Assembly (NCBI GenBank): GCA_024401165.1
Contig: JAKSLN010000009.1
Location: forward strand, 1-42,267
Direction of reading: 5' to 3'
From: Bacteroidaceae bacterium
GTDB lineage: Bacteria > Bacteroidota > Bacteroidia > Bacteroidales > Bacteroidaceae
Length of the DNA: 42,267 nucleotides
In this document: in pieces, positions 25,317-33,450 of the stretch
How positions within the stretch are numbered: the stretch's first letter is position 1
Layout of the letters: every line of letters starts with the position of its first letter
Notes under the pieces: model-generated
The model's database searches: none
The model's input: only the letters and a program-made list of their open reading frames with translations
Told to the model about the DNA's origin: nothing
Position numbers and translations under genes: made by a program

Positions 25317-25467
25317 AGTAATATAGTGTATTTTTTGTTTATTTGATTACTTGATTATTTTATTGTAAAAAAAATTACTATTTGATTAGTATGTATTTAA
25401 CTTTTTGATAAGTATGTTCTTGAATAACAGATAAGGTCATTCTTAACAATGGACATCTATAATTGGA

Positions 25468-27015
25468 TTAGGATATTTCGGGTAAGACAAAGATGAACTT
25501 TGCTCCAACGCCTTCCTGGGATTCGCAACTAATTGATCCGCCGAGGAACTGCACCAAACCGTGGCAAAGAGGCAAACCTAATCCCATGCCTGGAATAAAA
25601 CGGTCGCCCTTCGAGAACAGATCAAAGACATGCGTTCCCATGCTTGGCAACCCCGGTCCAGTATCTGACACGCAGAATTCAACTCCTTTTTCTACCTTCT
25701 TATATGAGAGAGTCACACTGCCTTTTTTCGTAAACTTAAAGGCATTATCCATCAGATTAGAAAGAATTATGGTTAGAAGTTTGGAATCTGTATGCAATAC
25801 TAAAGAATCATTCCCGTTTGCATCCATCTTGAGTTCAACCTCTACGCTCGAATACGGTATGAACTTATGATAAAGACTGTTGCAAAGGTCATGCAAACTA
25901 CATTCTCGAACTTCTTTCTGAAGCGTACCTGTGTTGAGTTGGCTAAGATAAAGGATGCTATTCACCATAGTGAGCATCTTGTCACTATTCTGATGAATAC
26001 CCTCCACCAATTCCTGCTTGCTCTTCTCGTCAAGGACGTCGTGACACGAGGTCAACACATCAGCATAGCCGACAATGGCATTCAGAGGTGTGCGAATCTC
26101 ATGATTTGTCTGCTCAATGAAAGTCGTCTTTAGGCGATCGCTAGCTTCGGCTTTCTCTTTAGCCTCACGAAGTTCTGCTTCCATTCGCTTTTGCGGTTCA
26201 ATGATGCGGGTTGATCCTAACAAAAGCAAAACCTTATTGTCCTTATCGACCTCACTCACGATGCCAGCCATTGATGCCCATATATAGTTCTCATTATTTT
26301 CATGAAAGTTATAGCGCAACTCCATCTCCAAAACATCGGTGTGGCGACGAATCACACTGGCAAACTTTTCCATAAAGATTGGGTGGTCATCAGGATGCAA
26401 ATTGCGAACAAACTCCGAGAGCGTAAGTTGCTTGAGAACATCCGTTTTATTAAGAAACTCTGTTGGAGCGTTTGAATAGTTAACAAACAATCTGCCAGAG
26501 AGTACGTCATAGCGCCAGGACATCATGTTGGCTGCGGCATGTATCAACTGTAACTGACGGCTTAGCGATATGGCCTCGTTACGTAAATCCTGTTGCGAAG
26601 AGGTCATGTCCACGTTAACAAGCACATACCCTTTGTGAACACGATTCTCATCATAAATCTTACGGAAACGGCAAAGCAATTGTTTCTTTCCCTGAAATGT
26701 ACTTTTACCTCTGGTATTAAGATACGATGTATCCAGTTCGTATGTGTAGGTGTAATCGTCATTCAGACGCATCTGTTCACGATGAGTTGTGCTTATCATC
26801 TCATCGTCAAACAAACTGAAACCATAAACCAACTTTGGATTTTGTACGCCAAAGATTTCACAGTTACGTTGATTCATGCGAATGATTCGTCCTTTGGAAT
26901 CACAGATGACAACGCCAACGGGAATGTTGTCGTACATCAGTTCACTAATGCCCTTTTCAACACTTATCGGACGAATCGTCGCATCTGACGATGCATAAGA
27001 ACCCTGTGTATTCAT
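25468..27015 (-). CDS. PAS-domain sensor histidine kinase, soluble
   Basis: A 515-residue cytoplasmic kinase with no membrane helix. A first PAS domain (~22-130, NIPVGVVICDSKGRIIRMN) and a second, PAC-containing one (~150-270) precede a coiled linker. The phospho-acceptor is His305 in NHEIRTPLNAIVGYADVL. The catalytic domain has DNAFKFTKKG (N box), DTGPGLP (G1) and GMGLGLPLCHGLV (G2). There is no receiver domain, and no regulator gene is adjacent, so the partner is unknown. A near-perfect promoter lies immediately upstream, divergent from that of the small exported protein. Confidence 0.95.
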   Translation of the reverse strand: MNTQGSYASSDATIRPISVEKGISELMYDNIPVGVVICDSKGRIIRMNQRNCEIFGVQNPKLVYGFSLFDDEMISTTHREQMRLNDDYTYTYELDTSYLNTRGKSTFQGKKQLLCRFRKIYDENRVHKGYVLVNVDMTSSQQDLRNEAISLSRQLQLIHAAANMMSWRYDVLSGRLFVNYSNAPTEFLNKTDVLKQLTLSEFVRNLHPDDHPIFMEKFASVIRRHTDVLEMELRYNFHENNENYIWASMAGIVSEVDKDNKVLLLLGSTRIIEPQKRMEAELREAKEKAEASDRLKTTFIEQTNHEIRTPLNAIVGYADVLTSCHDVLDEKSKQELVEGIHQNSDKMLTMVNSILYLSQLNTGTLQKEVRECSLHDLCNSLYHKFIPYSSVEVELKMDANGNDSLVLHTDSKLLTIILSNLMDNAFKFTKKGSVTLSYKKVEKGVEFCVSDTGPGLPSMGTHVFDLFSKGDRFIPGMGLGLPLCHGLVQFLGGSISCESQEGVGAKFIFVLPEIS

Positions 27016-27034
27016 GATAGCGTACTTTACTCTG

Positions 27035-27066
27035 CAAAGTTACTTAAACTCTATGAAAAATACAAA
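27035..27066 (-). promoter_or_regulatory. Promoter of the PAS histidine kinase gene
   Basis: Minus strand: TTTG (plus CAAA 27063-27066), 20-bp spacer, TAACTTTG (plus 27035-27042). Both boxes match the Bacteroidetes consensus. The leader would be only about 15 nt. Confidence 0.75.
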
Positions 27067-27092
27067 AAAAAGATAAGATTTTGCCAAGTCTG

Positions 27093-27124
27093 CTTGCATA
27101 AAAAAATAATAATGTATAATTTTG
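27093..27124 (+). promoter_or_regulatory. Promoter of the small exported helical protein
   Basis: CTTG at 27093-27096, 20-bp spacer, TAATTTTG at 27117-27124. The predicted start is near 27130, about 42 nt before the ATG. This rules out the in-frame TTG at 27094 as translation start. Confidence 0.75.
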
Positions 27125-27171
27125 TATTGAAAAATAGCAAAAACAATTATACAACTCAAAACTACAGATTT

Positions 27172-27579
27172 ATGAAAAAGATTAAATTTATGGTAGTTGC
27201 TATGCTGATGATGTGCAGCACCTCTGCATTTGCACAGCGTGACATCAACCAGATGAACGACAAAGAGCTTTCTGCATGGTATGGTCAGCAGATTGACGAG
27301 ATGAACGCCAAGATCAAACTGGTTAAGACTCAGATTAAGGGAGACAAGGCAAATGTTGAGCTGCAAACCGAACTTACTAAGTTGAATGCCGAGGTCAAGA
27401 AGGCAAAAGAAGACAAGAAAGTCATCGACAACGCTATCAAGGCTGAAGCAAAGGCAGAAAAGGCAATCGAAAATGCCGAGAAGATGGCTCAGAAAGCTGA
27501 AAAAGCAAAGAAGGATGCTGAACGCATGAAGAAGGAAGCTGCCGAAGCCGCTCGCAAAGCTCTGCAGATCAGAAAGTAA
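27172..27579 (+). CDS. Small exported Lys/Ala/Glu-rich helical protein, unknown function
   Basis: A 135-residue protein starting MKKIKFMVVAMLMMCSTSAFAQ, a clear signal peptide (cleavage after AFA). The mature part is almost wholly predicted helix: heptad-like E/K/A patterns from ~35 to 130 (AEAKAEKAIENAEKMAQKAE) indicate a long coiled coil. The start is fixed by the promoter, which overlaps the upstream frame. It is a one-gene transcript, with its own promoter and a strong terminator. By shape it resembles periplasmic coiled-coil proteins of the Lpp/TolA type, but there is no lipobox and I cannot assign a family. Confidence 0.85.
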   Translation: MKKIKFMVVAMLMMCSTSAFAQRDINQMNDKELSAWYGQQIDEMNAKIKLVKTQIKGDKANVELQTELTKLNAEVKKAKEDKKVIDNAIKAEAKAEKAIENAEKMAQKAEKAKKDAERMKKEAAEAARKALQIRK

Positions 27580-27605
27580 ATCTTTCTTGATTACATTGTA
27601 ACATA

Positions 27606-27637
27606 ACAAGTGCCGCAAAAATGCGGCACTTGTTTTT
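27606..27637 (+). terminator. Rho-independent terminator
   Basis: A perfect 12-bp stem (ACAAGTGCCGCA 27606-27617 with TGCGGCACTTGT 27622-27633), an AAAA loop, and T's ending at 27637. It follows the small helical protein gene by 26 bases. Confidence 0.93.
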
Positions 27638-27678
27638 ATATAAAAAGGACAATATAGTAATAAGTATCTTAAGCATAA

Positions 27679-27703
27679 TGTCATTCCGAGGAACGAGGAA
27701 TCT
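27679..27703. repeat. REP-like dispersed repeat candidate
   Basis: A 25-bp segment beginning TGTCATTCCGAGGAACGAGG, with short inverted arms ATTCC/GGAAT around it. It strongly resembles intergenic repeats of the form GTCATTCCGAG...GAGGAATCT seen in many bacterial genomes. It lies between two facing terminators. Only one copy is in the window. Confidence 0.5.
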
Positions 27704-27727
27704 CAGTTTTTCAAATAACTTTATTAT

Positions 27728-27758
27728 AAAAAAAGTGCTGCACATTTGTACAGCACTT
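27728..27758 (-). terminator. Rho-independent terminator after the LruC gene
   Basis: On the minus strand: 8-bp stem AAGTGCTG/CAGCACTT (plus 27733-27740 and 27751-27758), 10-nt loop, then seven T's (plus 27728-27734). It lies 22 bases beyond the LruC stop codon. Confidence 0.9.
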
Positions 27759-27780
27759 ATTATTTTCAAGAGATTCTAAA

Positions 27781-29049
27781 TTATTCCCAGAACTTAACAT
27801 TAGGATCAGCTACCCATGAACTGAACTTAGGATAAGTTTCCTTAATGTTCACACGTTCAGATGACCAATTAACGCTTACTGGACATGCAAACTTACCAGG
27901 AGCTACACCTCTCTTAGTATCAATAGTGTACTCATTAGCACCATCAACAACTTTAACTTCTATGTCATTTGCATCCCAACTAGTAGGCTCAAATGCAAGA
28001 ACTACTGGAGCACATGTAGCACCATTGCCAGTATTTACCATTACATTTGTCTCAACACCGAATGCCTCATGTACTTCGACACCATTAACATAAAGAGGCA
28101 AGGTACCACCAGCAGCACGAAGAACAATAGTACCTTCTGAGTGATACCATTCGTTTGCCTGGTTTGCGGGTACAACCTGCTTAATCTGTACGTCAAAGAC
28201 AACATCATTGAAGTCGAAGTCACCAATTACACCAAGGTCCTCACACATAATACGAGTAGTATTGCTGCTGGGAAGGAACAATCCAGGAGTAATCTTAATA
28301 ATCCAGTCATTGAAATAAAAATCACGCTCTACACGATCCTCTTCGGGGGCCCAATTCTTGTAAGACTCGTAATCGAAACCAACAAAATACATACCCTTAA
28401 TGCTCTCTCCCGTTGCTGCCAATGCATCAGTGGGGTCAATCATCTCACCAGGAATGATGACATAATGATCAAAATAGGTATTCTGACCGACTGACTCATG
28501 GTAACCGAATGCCTTAGTAGACTGACCAGTCATATACTGAATTTTGTCGGAATACTGAGGATCACGTCCATTGTTAACATTGTCATTTGGACCGCAATCA
28601 CCTCTGTTGAAATTAAATACATGATCAGTATAACCATGACCAGCATCGTAAAGTTCGTCCATGTTTTGACCGTAAGTAGTAGAACTTACCTGCTGAGCAA
28701 AATAATTCTCCCAACTTACTGCAACACCTGTAGGATTCTTAGTATTAGTGAACCAAGCAGTAACAGTATTCTTCTGGTTGTCTGTCAAAGGAGCGGGTAC
28801 ATCAAGACCAAACTCACTTCCCCACTGGTTTGCATTAGGAACAGCAGCACGAGTTACGTTGGGAGCAACTAAATCACCAAAGCCCCAGTTATGATTGGGA
28901 TTAATCTGACCAAATTCCTGAACGAAAGCTTCGTTGTACTTTGCCTGAAGAGCCTCCTGATACTTGATACGCTCTTCTTCGAAATCGATGTTTGTGCAGC
29001 TTCCCAGACCAAATGCGGCTAGTAAAGCAAAACCTAAAAACTTTTTCAT
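27781..29049 (-). CDS. LruC domain (DUF4842) lipoprotein
   Basis: A 422-residue surface or periplasmic lipoprotein. The signal has a clear lipobox (LLAAFGLGSC, Cys18). The early region NEAFVQEFGQINPNHNWGFGD is the motif common near the N-terminus of this Bacteroidetes family. The C-terminal LruC domain has the acidic, likely Ca-binding DFDFNDVVFDVQI (~280) and LRAAGGTLPLYVNGVEVHEAFG. Function is unknown; LruC was named for a Leptospira outer-membrane lipoprotein. It is monocistronic, with its own promoter, structured leader and terminator. Codon use is more A/T-rich than in the neighbouring guaA. Confidence 0.88.
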   Translation of the reverse strand: MKKFLGFALLAAFGLGSCTNIDFEEERIKYQEALQAKYNEAFVQEFGQINPNHNWGFGDLVAPNVTRAAVPNANQWGSEFGLDVPAPLTDNQKNTVTAWFTNTKNPTGVAVSWENYFAQQVSSTTYGQNMDELYDAGHGYTDHVFNFNRGDCGPNDNVNNGRDPQYSDKIQYMTGQSTKAFGYHESVGQNTYFDHYVIIPGEMIDPTDALAATGESIKGMYFVGFDYESYKNWAPEEDRVERDFYFNDWIIKITPGLFLPSSNTTRIMCEDLGVIGDFDFNDVVFDVQIKQVVPANQANEWYHSEGTIVLRAAGGTLPLYVNGVEVHEAFGVETNVMVNTGNGATCAPVVLAFEPTSWDANDIEVKVVDGANEYTIDTKRGVAPGKFACPVSVNWSSERVNIKETYPKFSSWVADPNVKFWE

Positions 29050-29107
29050 TATCCTAAAAAATTAAAAAATTATGTTTTGTTATTTAACTCAAAAAATGTT
29101 TTTTGAT

Positions 29108-29153
29108 GCACCAAAGTAAAATAGAAAAACATTTTCACAAACTACTTTGATGC
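29108..29153 (-). promoter_or_regulatory. Inverted repeat at the start of the LruC leader
   Basis: GCACCAAAGTA (29108-29118) pairs with TACTTTGATGC (29143-29153), ten of eleven bases, across a 24-nt loop. The flanking TTTGATGCAC also repeats directly at 29102 and 29146, 44 bp apart. It sits directly downstream of the -7 box, so it could be an operator or a 5' RNA hairpin. Confidence 0.55.
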
Positions 29154-29154
29154 A

Positions 29155-29186
29155 CAAAATTACTTTTTTTTACTTTTTCCACCAAA
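29155..29186 (-). promoter_or_regulatory. Promoter of the LruC lipoprotein gene
   Basis: Minus strand: TTTG (plus CAAA 29183-29186), 20-bp spacer, TAATTTTG (plus 29155-29162). The leader to the ATG at 29049 would be about 100 nt. Confidence 0.78.
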
Positions 29187-29272
29187 CTTTTTTTATAAAA
29201 TCGATTAATTTTAGAAAAAAAAAGGAAGAAAAAGCATATCGACACTAAATAAATGCGAGTAAACGGTTGTTT

Positions 29273-30943
29273 TTACTCCCACTCAATGGTTGCTGGTGGC
29301 TTTGAAGAGATGTCGTAGCAAACACGATTTACACCCTTAACCTTATTAATTATATCGTTGCTCACCTTAGCCATAAACTCGTAGGGGAGATGAGCCCAGT
29401 CAGCCGTCATGGCATCGCTTGAGGTAACGGCACGAAGGGCAACCGGATTCTCGTAGGTACGCTCATCGCCCATGACACCAACCGAACGAACGTCCGAAAG
29501 AAGGATGGCGCCAGCCTGCCAAATCTGATCGTAGAGACTAACCTCGATTTCACCATTCTCCATGTTTGCGGGAACACCAGCAGCCAGCACACGACGTGCC
29601 TCTTCGCCAGACAAACGAACCTTGTACTCGCGAAGACCGCGGATATAGATGTCGTCGGCGTCTTGCAAGATGCGAACCTTCTCGCGGGTGATGTCACCAA
29701 GAATACGAACAGCAAGACCGGGACCAGGGAAGGGATGACGGGTGATGAGGTGTTCGGGCATACCCATAGAACGACCTACACGACGAACCTCATCCTTGAA
29801 AAGCCATTTAAGAGGTTCGCAGAGTGAGAGGTGCATCTCTTCTGGAAGACCGCCTACATTATGGTGACTCTTGATCACTTTACCCGTAATGTTAAGGCTC
29901 TCGATGCGGTCGGGGTAAATCGTTCCCTGAGCGAGCCACTTTACTTCGCTATCACCCTCCTTGCTTTCAGCAATAATGCGTTTTGCCTCCGCATCGAAGA
30001 CCTCAACGAAGTCACGGCCGATAATCTTACGCTTCTTCTCTGGTTCACGCACACCGGCCAAGTCACCCAGGAACTTTTCGCTGGCATCAACGCCAACCAC
30101 ATTAAGGCCAAGGCACTCATAATCTTTCATCACATCAGTAAACTCGTTCTTTCGAAGCATACCATGGTCAACAAAGATACAGGTGAGCTGCTTGCCAATT
30201 GCCTTATTCAGTAGTACGGCAGCGACACTGCTGTCCACACCACCAGAAAGTCCAAGGATAACCTGGTCATTGCCAATCTGCTCCTTCAACTCCTTGACGG
30301 TACTTTCCACAAAAGCATCAGCACTCCAGTCCTGACGACTGCCACAAACATCAACAACGAAGTTCTTCAGCAAAAGGCTACCCTGCAAAGAGTGGAACAC
30401 CTCGGGATGGAACTGGGTTCCGAAAATGGGACATGCCTCTGCACGATCGAGTTCGCCACCCTGACGAGCATCAGGAATGTAGTAGGAAGCATTCTCAACC
30501 GTTTCCGTAGAAGCAACGACATGTGCTCCTTCTGGAATGCGGGTTATGCTGTCACCGTGAGACATCCACACTTGACTGTTGTCATCAAAACCTTTGAAAA
30601 GAGGACACTCCTTGTCGATGAACTGAAGATTCTGGCGACCATACTCGCGCGTTCCGGCACTTTCAACCTTACCGCCATAAACGTGACTCATGTACTGAGC
30701 ACCATAACAGATGCCAAGGATGGGCAAACGTCCACGAATACGACTGAGGTCAACATGGAAGGCATCGTCAGCATATACGCTCAAAGGCGAACCGCTGAGT
30801 ATGACACCAATCACGCTCGGATCGTCGTGCGGAAACTTGTTATAAGGCAGAATCTCACAGAAGGTATCGAGTTCGCGAACACGGCGTCCGATGAGCTGCG
30901 TCGTCTGCGAACCGAAGTCTAAAATAATGATTTTCTGTTGCAT
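29273..30943 (-). CDS. guaA: GMP synthase (glutamine-hydrolysing)
   Basis: A 556-residue cytoplasmic enzyme that makes GMP from XMP, ATP and glutamine. The class I glutaminase domain has Cys79 in [10 protein letters not shown] and the His/Glu pair in [12 protein letters not shown]. The ATP-pyrophosphatase P-loop is [12 protein letters not shown], and the C-terminal dimerisation domain ends in the canonical [15 protein letters not shown]. At 556 residues it is somewhat longer than the common 510-525. Its promoter lies in the end of the upstream murU gene, so it can be expressed apart from the salvage operon. Confidence 0.97.
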   Translation of the reverse strand: MQQKIIILDFGSQTTQLIGRRVRELDTFCEILPYNKFPHDDPSVIGVILSGSPLSVYADDAFHVDLSRIRGRLPILGICYGAQYMSHVYGGKVESAGTREYGRQNLQFIDKECPLFKGFDDNSQVWMSHGDSITRIPEGAHVVASTETVENASYYIPDARQGGELDRAEACPIFGTQFHPEVFHSLQGSLLLKNFVVDVCGSRQDWSADAFVESTVKELKEQIGNDQVILGLSGGVDSSVAAVLLNKAIGKQLTCIFVDHGMLRKNEFTDVMKDYECLGLNVVGVDASEKFLGDLAGVREPEKKRKIIGRDFVEVFDAEAKRIIAESKEGDSEVKWLAQGTIYPDRIESLNITGKVIKSHHNVGGLPEEMHLSLCEPLKWLFKDEVRRVGRSMGMPEHLITRHPFPGPGLAVRILGDITREKVRILQDADDIYIRGLREYKVRLSGEEARRVLAAGVPANMENGEIEVSLYDQIWQAGAILLSDVRSVGVMGDERTYENPVALRAVTSSDAMTADWAHLPYEFMAKVSNDIINKVKGVNRVCYDISSKPPATIEWE

Positions 30944-31048
30944 TTGAAATAGTTATATTTAATTGATAATAGACAATGAATGATAGACAATTTAATGAAT
31001 TCGACTGGTTGAAGACGTGAAAAACAAATTGTCAGTACTGTTCAAAGG

Positions 31049-31080
31049 CAAAGTTACGGTTTTTCGTTGATACTTGCAAG
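31049..31080 (-). promoter_or_regulatory. guaA promoter overlapping the murU stop codon
   Basis: Minus strand: CTTG (plus 31077-31080), 20-bp spacer, TAACTTTG (plus 31049-31056). The -7 box shares its TAA with the murU stop codon (31054-31056). The guaA leader would be about 100 nt and includes two direct copies of ATAGACAAT (30969 and 30983). Confidence 0.7.
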
Positions 31081-31884
31081 AAAATCGACAGCTTTGTCAA
31101 GCGTATCGAGTTTTCCGACATCCATAAGTTTCAAATTCGGTTGAACATATCCACGAATTACGTACTCATGACAATGCTGAAGGTAGAAATCAATGATACT
31201 GAACTTCTCCGGATAGTCATCCATTATGGGAAGCAGGGAAGTACTCATTTGATGAATACCGGCAAAAGCGAGAAGCGTGTACTGATGCTCACTCGGAACA
31301 TAGGCGAACGATGACATTTGCATGACGGGCGTATTGACAGATGTCACATAGTCGGGATTAAACGCTTCATGCACAGCGGGGAAGGGACTCTTGACTTCAC
31401 CCGTCTTTACATTAGTCCATCCAACCAGACGCATGTCCTTGTCGAAGATAAGGTATCGCTGGGTTTCGCGCTCACTTACCAAAAGAGTGGCATCACTCCC
31501 CTCGCCCGCCTTCCAGAAAGCAGGAAGATCGACATTACTGAGGATATCAACATTGTGAATGAGAAAACGACCTTCCGGAGCATCCTTCAGAGAGGAAGCG
31601 GCATGGCGAATACCCCCACCCGTTTCAAGGAGGCCAGCACGCTCGTCTGAGAGGGTGAAGGTCATTGCGTCGGACTGCAACTGGGCAGCATGGCACCAAA
31701 ACTCAATCATGTCGGCAAAATGGTGAACATTGACAACAATGTCAGTAAAGCCGGCAGCTGCCAGCTTCTCTGAAACGTGCTGAATAAGCGGTTTGCCAGA
31801 CACAGGTACCAACGCCTTGGGCATCGTGTCGGTAAGGGGCTTAAGTCGTGTGCCGAGCCCAGCGGCAAATATCATGGCCTTCAT
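31054..31884 (-). CDS. murU: N-acetylmuramate-1-phosphate uridylyltransferase-like nucleotidyltransferase (MurU)
   Basis: A 276-residue sugar-1-phosphate nucleotidyltransferase. The signature at the N-terminus, FAAGLGTRLKPLT...PKALVPV, gives the nucleotide-binding Gly9, Gly11, Arg13 and Lys23. HNVDILSNVDLPAF carries the metal-binding Asp. In Pseudomonas, MurU makes UDP-MurNAc from MurNAc-1-phosphate and sits next to amgK. Here the upstream neighbour, 18 bases away, is an AmgK-like kinase, so the same role is the best inference. The alternative is a general sugar nucleotidyltransferase for surface glycans. Confidence 0.85.
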   Translation of the reverse strand: MKAMIFAAGLGTRLKPLTDTMPKALVPVSGKPLIQHVSEKLAAAGFTDIVVNVHHFADMIEFWCHAAQLQSDAMTFTLSDERAGLLETGGGIRHAASSLKDAPEGRFLIHNVDILSNVDLPAFWKAGEGSDATLLVSERETQRYLIFDKDMRLVGWTNVKTGEVKSPFPAVHEAFNPDYVTSVNTPVMQMSSFAYVPSEHQYTLLAFAGIHQMSTSLLPIMDDYPEKFSIIDFYLQHCHEYVIRGYVQPNLKLMDVGKLDTLDKAVDFLASINEKP

Positions 31885-31902
31885 GCGATTGAGTATACAT
31901 AA

Positions 31903-33447
31903 TTATTTATTAAACGAAGAATCGCCATACACCGAGCTGATGCCTTGCTCCCGATGCGTAACATGAACCTCAACACCGAACTTGCGATGGATATGTTCGG
32001 CCAGATGTTGTGCGCTATACACAGAGCGATGCTGTCCGCCCGTACAACCAAAGCAAAACATAAGACTGGTGAAACCGCGCTGAATGTAGCGTTCTACGTG
32101 TGCATCAGCAAGACGATAGACACTTTCCAAGAAGGTCAATATCTCACCATCGTCTTCCAGAAAACGGATGACGGGTTCATCGAGTCCGGTTAACTTCTTG
32201 TAAGGTTCGTAACGACCGGGGTTGTGTGTGCTACGACAATCAAATACATATCCGCCTCCATTTCCACTTTCGTCCTCAGGAATGCCTTTCTTATAGGAGA
32301 AACTGAAGACCCTTACAACGAGGGGACCTTTTCCGTCGTACTTTGAGAAAGTTGCGGGTCCGTCGTTGGGGTGCGGATTATAGGGATTCAAATCTGTCGT
32401 TTTATAACCATCGGCACGTACAATAGGCTTTTGTTCCTGAGGAGCAAACTGAGGCATGTCCACCAAAGACTGCAATACCTCTTTAAGATAAGGATAAGGA
32501 CATCCATTCTCTTTCAGCAACTGACGAAGATTCGACATTGCATAAGGGATGCTTTCGAGAAAATGTTTTTTTCGTTCGAAATAGCCTCGGAATCCGTATG
32601 CTCCCAAAACTTGAAGTAACCTGAAAAGCACAAAGAGCTGCAGACGCTGACGGAACTGCTGTACGTTAACTTCTGTATATTGCTTTAGCGACCCAATATA
32701 GACATCAATCAACTCGCGACGCAGGTCGTCAGAATACTGAGCCGACGCCTGCCAGAGGAAAGACGCCAAATCATATTGTACAGGTCCCTTACGTCCTCCC
32801 TGAAAGTCGATAAAATAGGGATTACCTTCAGGATCAAGCATCACATTGCGAGCCTGAAAATCACGATAGAGGAAAGCTTCGGACTTGTCGCTCACAATAT
32901 CCTTTGCGAAAAGTTGGAAGGAAGCCTCCAGTTTTAGTTCATGAAAGTCAAGTCCCGTTGCTTTGAGAAAACAGTATTTGAAATAGTTGAGATCGAACAG
33001 AACATTCGTTTCGTCCATCTCCGCTTGGGGGTAGCAATTGGAGAAATCCAATCCACGCGCTCCACGAATCTGGAGGTTTGGCAATTGGGCGATGGTTCGT
33101 CGAAGAAGCTCCTTTTCGTTTTGAGTATAACGTCCACCTGCATCACGACCGGCCTTGAGTGCATCGAAGAGCGAACGGTTTCCAAGGTCTGATTGCAGAT
33201 AGCGCAATCCATCTTCACTTTCAGCAAGAACCTCCGGAACGGGCAACTGACGGTGCGTAAAATGCTTCGCCAGGTAGCAGAAGGCATGATTCTCGTCTCG
33301 ACTTGTCCCAATGACGCCGATGACAGTGTTTGCATCAGCATCGGTTAAACGGAAATACTGACGATTACTGCCGCTACCCGTTATCGGTGCCACATTACAA
33401 GGATCTATACCCTTGTATTGTCGGTACAGTTCGATCAACTTTTCCAT
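31903..33447 (-). CDS. AmgK-like sugar kinase fused to a RapZ C-terminal domain
   Basis: A 514-residue fusion. Residues 1-330 form an aminoglycoside-phosphotransferase-fold kinase: ATP loop GSGSNRQYFR (24-33), catalytic YRDFQARN with Asp196 and Asn201, and metal-binding DFQ at 214-216. A Pro-rich linker follows. Residues ~375-500 match the C-terminal domain of the RNase adapter RapZ: FDCRSTHNPGRY, TGLDEPVIRFL and GCTGGQHRSVY (467-477). The RapZ N-terminal P-loop ATPase is absent. AmgK phosphorylates MurNAc/GlcNAc at C1; E. coli RapZ binds glucosamine-6-phosphate through this domain. MurU follows 18 bases later, and an ABC permease gene ends three bases before. Confidence 0.88.
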   Translation of the reverse strand: MEKLIELYRQYKGIDPCNVAPITGSGSNRQYFRLTDADANTVIGVIGTSRDENHAFCYLAKHFTHRQLPVPEVLAESEDGLRYLQSDLGNRSLFDALKAGRDAGGRYTQNEKELLRRTIAQLPNLQIRGARGLDFSNCYPQAEMDETNVLFDLNYFKYCFLKATGLDFHELKLEASFQLFAKDIVSDKSEAFLYRDFQARNVMLDPEGNPYFIDFQGGRKGPVQYDLASFLWQASAQYSDDLRRELIDVYIGSLKQYTEVNVQQFRQRLQLFVLFRLLQVLGAYGFRGYFERKKHFLESIPYAMSNLRQLLKENGCPYPYLKEVLQSLVDMPQFAPQEQKPIVRADGYKTTDLNPYNPHPNDGPATFSKYDGKGPLVVRVFSFSYKKGIPEDESGNGGGYVFDCRSTHNPGRYEPYKKLTGLDEPVIRFLEDDGEILTFLESVYRLADAHVERYIQRGFTSLMFCFGCTGGQHRSVYSAQHLAEHIHRKFGVEVHVTHREQGISSVYGDSSFNK

Positions 33448-33450
33448 AGA

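Noticed and set aside
25317-25467. Riboswitch or leader RNA upstream of nadC
   Set aside because: The 151 bases are A/T-rich with simple repeats and no stable stem or conserved motif that I can identify.
27094-27171. Upstream TTG start for the small helical protein
   Set aside because: The promoter lies within this stretch, and the signal peptide begins at 27172.
31903-33447. Aminoglycoside resistance kinase
   Set aside because: The fold is shared, but the RapZ domain and MurU neighbour fit amino-sugar salvage instead.
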